Positions 55,101 through 61,100 of a stretch of 64,000 bases of DNA are shown here, one piece after another; the first letter of the stretch is position 1, and every line of letters begins with the position of its first letter. The DNA is from Strix aluco (taxonomy: Eukaryota > Chordata > Aves > Strigiformes > Strigidae), in the NCBI RefSeq assembly GCF_031877795.1, contig NC_133935.1:87178748-87242747 (forward strand), read 5' to 3'. Made by a program: the position numbers and the translations under genes. The notes below the pieces were generated by a model. It made no database searches, was not told the origin of the DNA, and saw only the letters and a list, made by a program, of their open reading frames with translations.

Positions 55101-58100
55101 TTCCTTCTTTTGAACCCATCTCGACCTTGTTTAGCAGGAGAGTAGAGGGTTGACCCTGGGGGCTTCCATATGTCATGTCCCTTTATCTTAGCTTCTTCAT
55201 TTGAGTGAAAAAGAGGGGGAAAAATGGAAGCTGGTCCACTGAGGAGGCTCACAAGGTAACCCATGTGGCCATTGCAAAATCCACAGGGGAAGAAAAAGGA
55301 GACATAAAAATTTCTCAGAAAAAAAGCCTGCTGGGTGGCATTATCAGTGTCTCTTCCTCTAGAGTCACTACCTGTCCATCAGGAATAGTTGGAACAAACC
55401 AAAAACATGTTGGTTTTTGTCATCTGTACAACCTTAATTCTTATTCGTTTAAAAGCTTTCTCATATATTAAAGAGATTTCAAACTTTCTTAATTATTACT
55501 CGCAACTTTTAGTGTAGATTTCTTTTTCCAATCGATTTGTCCTTACAGGGTTTGCCCTTTTAAAGCACCAGCTATATTACTTTTTTCTGGACTGGGCTTA
55601 AACCTCTGAATACGGCAAGTTTCCTGTCATCATTGCTTCAGCCACTAACTTTTTGCTAGAGATGAGTTCATCTTCACAAGTCAATAAAGAAAACGACTCT
55701 GACACAATTTGCCTGTACTCCCTGCAGTGCTTTTTGAGTTACCAGGTCATCAGCTTTAATTTTTTTTAATTCCAAGGACATTTTGGTATTGGCAGCATAA
55801 GACTTGTAGCATATGTCACTCAGGATGAAGTCTCCTGTGGTAGCATCATTTTTTTGCTCTACATGTTATGGATAAGTGATTAGGGAACTGAACATTCAGT
55901 ACTCAAGGGTGATTTAAGTGATCTAATGCAACTGTTCCCCTCCTGTGCCATGCTGTTAAAATATTGATCCCTAAGTATTCAAAAATCATTGGTTTCAGAG
56001 TTGTCAGGGGCTCAGAAATGGATAATACCATGTCTGACAGTCCCCCTGTGCCCTCACTCGATCGATCCTTCTGAAATAGGTTTATAGCTATTGATTTAAC
56101 ATTCCAATCAGATGAATCTTGCCACCACATTTCAATAGTACCAACGAGATCAAATTTATGCTCATGAGGAATTCCAATTTCTCTTGTTTAATTATCCAGG
56201 CTGCCAGTATTAGTGTATAAAGGCAATTAAGAATTTTGTCTTTTTTTTTTTTTTTTTGTCTCCTGGCACCTTGATTAATTTTCTTCTCTGAAACTTGATT
56301 TTTTTCTAAATGAGTACTCATTCATTACCCATTTCCCTTGCCCCCCCTTTTAAGCTCATTTAATGCCCTCCTCCCTGCTGGCCAACTCTAGCCAACCTGC
56401 CTTATAAAAGATGGGGTCCCCTTCTATGCAGCTTGAGGTCATCCCAGCTTCAGACCTCCTCTGCCCAGTGTTATACAAAACCAAGCCCACGTATGTCAAC
56501 AGGGCTCCATCCAGAGCCACCCTTCCTCCCCCATGCAACAGGAAGGACCTTGGAGAAGTTCAGCTGGACGTTGCCCTCCTCCCTCTTCTTTCTACCTTCT
56601 CTTGACTGTTCTTGGAGCACCAAAGTCATGATTTTCTTATACACCTAATTAATAGAAGCTTGTTTAATCTCACATTTGCACCTTGAGCCTCGCAGTCTCT
56701 TGCCCCTTGCAAAACATCAGCTTCATTCTTCATAGAAAATTGTCCCCAGCAAAGACAATCTTCCTCCTCCAAAGGTTGCAGACTTCTTCCTGCATGCACT
56801 TGCCAGTCTTGTGCTGGACATCCCTTCCTACATCAGTCCATCAGCAAAGTCGTCTTCGTGTCCCAGAGTGCATGGGGTAACCATACTCTATTTCTCATTA
56901 TGTGAAAGCCCCGTTACGTGAAACAAAGGGGGTTTGTGCTACACAACGATGTAGCTGCAAAAGGAAAAGTGGCTGAACTTGCCTGTTTGGGGGTCTCAGC
57001 AGGGAGGGAGCTGGTGGACTGCTGTACTTCTGTGCTTCAGCAGAGCTGTCAGCTTGTGTTTTGTACAGCAAACCTCTTCAGTCAAGGTCTAAAACCAATC
57101 ACTATTATTTTGACTTGCCCACCCAAAGGGAGGGGAGTAGAAGAGTTTGAGACAAACTGAAAGACTTATTTTATTTTTTTTAAAGGGGCAAAACCTCCCT
57201 TTCAAAATTTTTTGGGGGCAATTGGGAACATTTAATGAATATTAAATTATTTACACCAATTTAATTTCTTTCCATAGAAACTGAGCTTTTTTTTTTTTAA
57301 GGGAAAACGCTATTTCAGAATGAAAAGGTGCAAGTTTCACTTTGAACAGCATCAAAACTCATCATTCTGTATTTCCAAAATAAGACACATAAAATGTCAA
57401 AACATTATTATGACGTTTTCACAGATTTTTTCCTATCATTATTTTAAATAAAAACTATCTATTGTATGTGACCAAATTTTTCAAGTAAGTTTGATTCTAC
57501 TTTTCAGCAAACTTTCCATTCATTCAATAAAAATATCCTGTTTCTATGCATGCTAACCACTGCAAACCATTGGTCTATCACAGAGCTCAGCCTCGGACAC
57601 TACCTGGACCAAATACCCTCTCTAAACACTTGTACAAATTCCCATTTTCTTCTCCTGTTCATGTACTCAAGAACTCCCTTGTCAGATGCAAAGAACCTTA
57701 TTTCCTCTGGTTTAGGACCTGACCGTGACAGTTTGCAAACATGTCTTACCAAGAGCCTCTGCTTCGAAGCCCAGGACTCACCTTGTCCCCAAGCTCCTGT
57801 TTGCCAAAGGTGGTGTCATTAGAAGATGGGATGCTACAGAAATGGGAGTTATTTCGAGTTTCTTTGGCTCCCAGGCAATGCATACTTTTCCTTTTTCACA
57901 GCTTCTGATCTTTCCCGGGAACTCTTATCAGCAGCTTCTAGATCATATCGAGTGACAGGACTGAGTGCCAAAGAAATGTATTTGTTTTCGATAAGACCAG
58001 TCTTTGGAGATACAGAGGGACCAGAGACAACACTCCTCGGGCAAACAGGTATGAAGGCTGGTGACTTGTGTTGCAGTTTTACCTAGGTAACTGCTATTGA

Positions 58101-61100
58101 GGCTAATTTCTTGGCTTCTCTATGCTTCTGACACTTTGTTAAATAGTGGCATCATAATTAAAAGACATTTAAAGAACACCTTTTCTGTTTGTCTCTTACA
58201 GTAGGACCTCACAGAGAGTCACCTGCGCCAATTGCTCCAGTGACTTCTACAAAACCAGATACGATGAGATCCCCATCCACATCTCCTGGCAATGTGGGGA
58301 CCACTCCTCTTCCACTGGCCATGACCACAAAGCTACCACCAACCCCAGAGACCCCACTAACGACCACCGTAGTGTCTGAACTGCTGACAACTCCTCCTGG
58401 GCCAAGTGAGTGTGTATCCATGTGTGATTTGATGATGATGTAGCAGTAGGTCAAAACCAGCAGGGATCATGGTCTTCTCTGATCTCAGGAGCCAAAATTA
58501 GTCTTTATTCATTGAGTAGTGAGAGTGGACAATGGCAGGGAAAGGGAAGACGCAAACCCCATAAAGTGTGGTGAGACTCCCAGCACTACCCTGTGGGGTG
58601 AAGGTGCTGCCTGCTCACTCACCGACACTTGGCATGACAAGAGATATTGGGTTTATTTTGTTGCTCTGAACACAAAGAAACATGCTTATGCTTTAAGAAC
58701 CCCCAGTTTACAGAGATCCTCTCTTCCTTCTGCAGTCTGTGGCAAGTTCAAAGCAGACGTTGGGTTCCTGGTGGACGAGTCCTCGAGTATTGGCCAGAGC
58801 AATTTCAATAAAGTGAAGGATTTCCTCTTCCGGATCATTTCCTATTTCCCTAAGATTGGGCCTGAAGGGACACAGGCAAGATTTTGTTATTCTTTTTCTT
58901 GAAGGTGTTTTTCTTCCAAATGTTCACCTTTTGCTCACCCCTTTGATGAGACCAGTCTTCTCACTCACACGTTGTAGATCAGAAGGGCTAAGTGCTCTGC
59001 CTAAAGACATGTGTGTGTCCAACGAAGACATGAATAAAAGTCTCCTAAATGTCAGCCTACTTGTTCGGGTATATTTCCATTTCTTGATTACTTTTCCAAG
59101 ACCAAGTCATCAGGAATAAAGCAAATTGCAGACCTACTGAAATGCTGTTTAGGTTATGGATCCCAGGTGCGTGTCCCCCTCTAGAACCCCATTTCTGCCC
59201 ACATTCAGACTGTAAATGGTTAGAGACCCAGGTGGGGGCCCAGGTGGGAGATGCAGCACATTCCATCAGCTGCCTCCTCTAAACAAGAAGAGGACCAGAC
59301 CCCCAGACCATTCTGTGAAACACCTCAAGGGCAAATGAAGCCTACAGCATTAAATGACAACTCAGCAAAACCAATAGAAAGACTCAGTAGATAATTTATT
59401 TCAGGTCATTTGTATTTAATTAATGTAATATTTGAACTGGGCCTTTGAAAGGGAGACCTACATAGCTCACTTTCAGTTGATCGGAAAATGGGGACTTCTT
59501 GCACTCTTTGCTTGAAGGTAGTCTTGAAAGTTTAGGTATGTGATGAAGTTACCTTGGGTTAACAAATAATTCTGGGGAGATGAAGAAATTTCGATTTAGG
59601 TGGCTATAGTATGAGTTGAGTAGCCGGCTTCCTTTTGCAGTCAACAGAGATCAAGGGTTTAATTCAGGAGGGATGGGTGCTGCCATGGGAGGTGCTGCAG
59701 CAGGAGATGCTCCCACCCAGCCATGAGTTGCCTGAAGTGTGCCAGTTTCCAATTGGTCCTGTGCTGTATCCACCAGCCTGTGCAGAAATCTCTGATGCCT
59801 TAGAAAGTCTGAAAGAGTACCTTGCTCATCTTTAAGCATATGGATTGTGCCCTATGTTCCTGCCAATCTGACAGCCATTTTTGTGACTCTTTTCAGTCTC
59901 CAAGAAACACAACCTCTTTTCACTCCTGTTGCACCGCAAATAGTTGTATTATATATTGTATTATTTGCTGTGTGCCTGAGCCCTCTGCAATTTTTAATCC
60001 CTTTTTCTTGGCCAGGTTGCTGTTGCTCAATACAGCGAGGAGCCCAGGGCAGCCTTCTACTTCAACCAGCACCGTGACCGCAACAGTGCCCTGAAAGCCA
60101 TCAAGGGTCTGCACTATGCTGGAGGCAACACAAAAACGGGTGTGTATGGGTGAGGTCCACACATGGGGTGGACATTCTGGCCCAAGACAGAGGCTGGAGG
60201 CCAGGGAAAGCATTCCTCTGAGTGTTTTGAACCCACTTATTTGTTTAGAAAGTTTTGGCCAAAAGTTCTTTAAAATTTGAGAACAGAGGATTGAATTTAG
60301 TTTTATTTCCAGGAGTGGTCTTTCTGACTAGCCTGATGTCCTTTATCCATGTCCTAGTTTTACTACTGGGTTTCTGTTCATTGTTTTATAACCTTGCTTA
60401 CACTTGAGGGAAGTTTTTATACCGGGCTTGGAGGCAAAGCCCATAAACATTAGGTAAGGATATTTGATGCCGAAGCATCCTTATTGCCCACTGTATGCAC
60501 ATTTTAATCAGCAAATTCCAACGGTTATTGCCTTGTTACCCTAACAACAAAACAATGGGGCCCATCCTATTTTCATGGTGTGCCATCACATAATGTCCTT
60601 TGTTCACCTTTGTTGTACAAATAGCACAACTTTTCATTAGCTCAGCATCTTGGAAATTCAGACACTTTTGTCTTATGTAGTTAAAGACAGACAGCACTTT
60701 CCACCTGCTCATTAACAGCAGGACAGTAGGGTATACCTGGTTCCCTGAAGGTACACGAGAAGTAATATTAAATTGGAGATAGTTAGTTCTAACTTTACCA
60801 TTTTTAAATGGCCCAGTTATTGTCATCCCATCAGTCAACAGAAAGGGAAGCTTTGAGGCACCCATGTATGTTAACTGAAGGCTTATATACTTCACCCTGG
60901 CTCAGTGGTATTGGTCAGGAATGCAGAAAAATAGGGCTGATCAAAATACAAGAATTTTGATGGGACTGGTTAGGGAAAGCAGGTATGAAACTGGTCATAC
61001 TGCACATTCCTAGGTAACTTTGCCTCTAATCCTTCTTTTTATGGAGGTTGTGTCAAAAGAGACATTTTACCCCTCATAGAAGTCTTTCCATACTGTGTTG

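Larger units (their letters stand above)
54784..57901 (+). other. Intron 18 of the collagen gene
   Basis: A 3.1-kb GT-AG intron splitting FN3 repeat 7. It becomes AT-rich toward 57,170-57,540. It holds a decayed CR1 endonuclease fragment (about 55,900-56,235) and a 17-T run. No additional FN3-like exon could be found in it. Confidence 0.65.

Noticed and set aside
40267..57420. Similar TCAAAATGTTTTGA-like palindromic AT-rich bits near 40,275 and 57,395
   Set aside because: Resemblance is limited to a few bases of low-complexity sequence; not enough to call a repeat family.
54784..57901. Possible extra FN3 exons in the 3.1-kb intron 18
   Set aside because: I looked for the strand B Trp and the L-x-P...Y pattern flanked by phase 1 splice sites and found none; the domain on either side is complete without them.
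58907..58912. Alternative GT donor for coding exon 21 a few dozen bases downstream
   Set aside because: An in-frame stop precedes it and it would break the VWA core, so the GC donor at 58876 is preferred.
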